Shown here: piece by piece, positions 6,245-6,938 of the stretch | How the letters are laid out: each line of letters begins with the position of its first letter | How positions within the stretch are numbered: the first letter of the stretch is position 1 | Source of the DNA: an uncultured Bacilli bacterium | GTDB lineage: Bacteria; Bacillota_I; Bacilli_A; RF39; UBA660 | Assembly (NCBI GenBank): GCA_934149245.1 | Contig: CAKPER010000056.1 | Location: forward strand, 1-6,938 | Length of the DNA stretch: 6,938 nucleotides | Reading direction: 5' to 3' | The notes under the pieces: model-generated | The model's input: only the letters and a program-made list of their open reading frames with translations | Database searches by the model: none | Told to the model about the DNA's origin: nothing | Position numbers and translations under genes: made by a program

Positions 6245-6403
6245 GTAAATTAGAAAAATAAAATTTAACTAAAAAGAAACTCTTGTTACTACTTATTAAT
6301 CTAAAAGCTTTTCTTCTACTTTTATAATTTAATTTTTTTAATAAAGTATGATAATCTAATCTTCTATTATCTTCAAAAATTATGTAAATTAGGTGATAAT
6401 AAT

Positions 6404-6432
6404 ACATTTTTTTACTTTTATCTCATATGTTA
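6404..6432 (+). promoter_or_regulatory. Candidate sigma-K-type sporulation promoter of the coat gene
   Basis: CATATGTTA (6424-6432) matches the sigma-K -10 consensus CATAnnnTA, and an AC (6404-6405) lies 18 bases upstream in the position of the minimal sigma-K -35. Predicted start is near 6437-6440, about 25 bases before the ATG. No good sigma-A -35/-10 pair is visible for this gene. A sigma-K promoter fits a late mother-cell coat protein; the assignment is from motif match and context. Confidence 0.45.
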
Positions 6433-6461
6433 TATTGAAATAATAAAAAGGGGTGGATTAA

Positions 6462-6872
6462 ATGAATAATAAAGAAAGAAACTCTTGTTCTAATAATTGT
6501 ATGGCTGATATTTTAAAAGTAATTTTGATTCTTCAACAAAGTGCTGATGGTAATGATTCTTGTCTAGATACTTGTGATCGTGGCTTTTTAGGCCAACAAT
6601 GTTGCCCTATATGCTACAATACCCGTCCTATAACATTGTATACTTGTGGTAATACTTCTCCATTGTCTATGCCTATTAGTAAAAGTGCAACAGAAACTAC
6701 TACTTCTTCTATCTTTAGATTAGAAAAACTAGATAATTGCTGTGCTACTTGCAGAGTATTAGTTGCTGGAGATAATAATACTTATACTAGTACTAACTCA
6801 TTTTTTACAATTAATTTAGATTGTCTATGTATTATCAGATGTTTAGATGACACTTTTATTGAAGGAGTCTAA
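6462..6872 (+). CDS. Spore coat protein, CotY/CotZ family
   Basis: A 136-residue, cysteine-rich protein (14 Cys) of the CotY/CotZ family, whose members form disulfide-linked crust/outer coat layers of the spore. Family features in order: an N-terminal helix ILKVILILQQSA (17-28) after paired Cys (C9, C13), C34-x3-C38 in DSCLDTC, the NTRPITLYTCG strand (53-63) equivalent to 'NTxPfxLyt', FRLEKLDNCCATCRVLV (85-101) equivalent to 'FRVE.V.g.CA.l.ll', and the C-terminal INLDCLCIIRCLD (117-129), closely matching the family's VDLDCFCAINCL ending. An extra CCxxC cluster lies at 47-51. The ribosome binding site AAGGGGTGG is five bases from the ATG. CotY and CotZ cannot be told apart, so no symbol is given. 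It is monocistronic, with a sigma-K-like promoter and a strong terminator. Confidence 0.88.
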   Translation: MNNKERNSCSNNCMADILKVILILQQSADGNDSCLDTCDRGFLGQQCCPICYNTRPITLYTCGNTSPLSMPISKSATETTTSSIFRLEKLDNCCATCRVLVAGDNNTYTSTNSFFTINLDCLCIIRCLDDTFIEGV

Positions 6873-6898
6873 AACAAACTCTATGTTTCTTCTAGAAT

Positions 6899-6935
6899 AA
6901 AGACAAATAGGTAATAACTACTTATTTGTCTTTTT
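6899..6935 (+). terminator. Strong intrinsic terminator of the coat gene
   Basis: Bases 6899-6913 pair with 6919-6933 (15 pairs including one G-U, loop ATAAC), followed by TTTTT ending at 6935. The 6910/6922 pair is G-U in rightward RNA but C-A in the opposite RNA, so the hairpin is built for rightward transcription. Confidence 0.85.
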
Positions 6936-6938
6936 AAT

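Noticed and set aside
6204..6407. Leftward 67-codon open frame (starts MYYYHLIYIIF) upstream of rny
   Set aside because: It has no ribosome binding site before its ATG, its end contains the near-consensus rny promoter (6216-6244), its start overlaps the coat gene's promoter region, and its composition is what AT-rich noncoding DNA would give. A decayed gene cannot be excluded.
1..6938. UGA read as tryptophan (mollicute code)
   Set aside because: Tryptophan positions in the conserved proteins use TGG and no intact gene contains an in-frame TGA; the only in-frame TGA considered (198-200) precedes a remnant without a start.

Overview
The window is strongly AT-rich and reads with the standard bacterial code (TGG for Trp, TAA stops, strong GGAGG-type ribosome binding sites). 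It carries RNase Y, YqeY, a short basic S21 and a CotY/CotZ-type spore coat protein. Together these point to a low-GC, spore-forming member of the Bacillota (Bacilli, Erysipelotrichia or RF39-like gut lineages are plausible). The exact lineage cannot be fixed from this stretch. No mobile element, CRISPR array, tRNA or rRNA is visible.

Layout. Bases 1-480 hold no intact gene: an outward promoter at the left edge, two hairpin terminators, and a rightward open frame (201-479) that looks like the 3' end of a decayed gene. Bases 496-3454 are all leftward. A small two-TM membrane protein (3092-3454) has its own sigma-A promoter. Then come rpsU and yqeY, tightly coupled behind an extended -10 promoter. 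Next is an unrecognised 333-residue protein with a papain/arylamine-acetyltransferase-like Cys-His-Asp pattern, and last a CmpB-family membrane protein. The latter two also have candidate promoters of their own. From 3525 a rightward promoter drives a cytosolic-looking zinc-dependent phospholipase C-like protein (3579-4559). It converges on rny (4592-6145, leftward) over a shared hairpin terminator. At the right end a CotY/CotZ-family protein (6462-6872) follows a candidate sigma-K-type promoter and is closed by a strong terminator.

How the genes relate. rpsU, yqeY and rny are housekeeping genes for translation and mRNA decay. The coat protein is a late mother-cell sporulation product. The phospholipase-like, DUF2628-like, CmpB-like and Cys-His-Asp proteins have no established joint function, and their arrangement in several short transcription units argues against one large multi-gene system. 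The least explained items are the Cys-His-Asp protein, the orphan gene remnant and the arrangement of promoters and hairpins.
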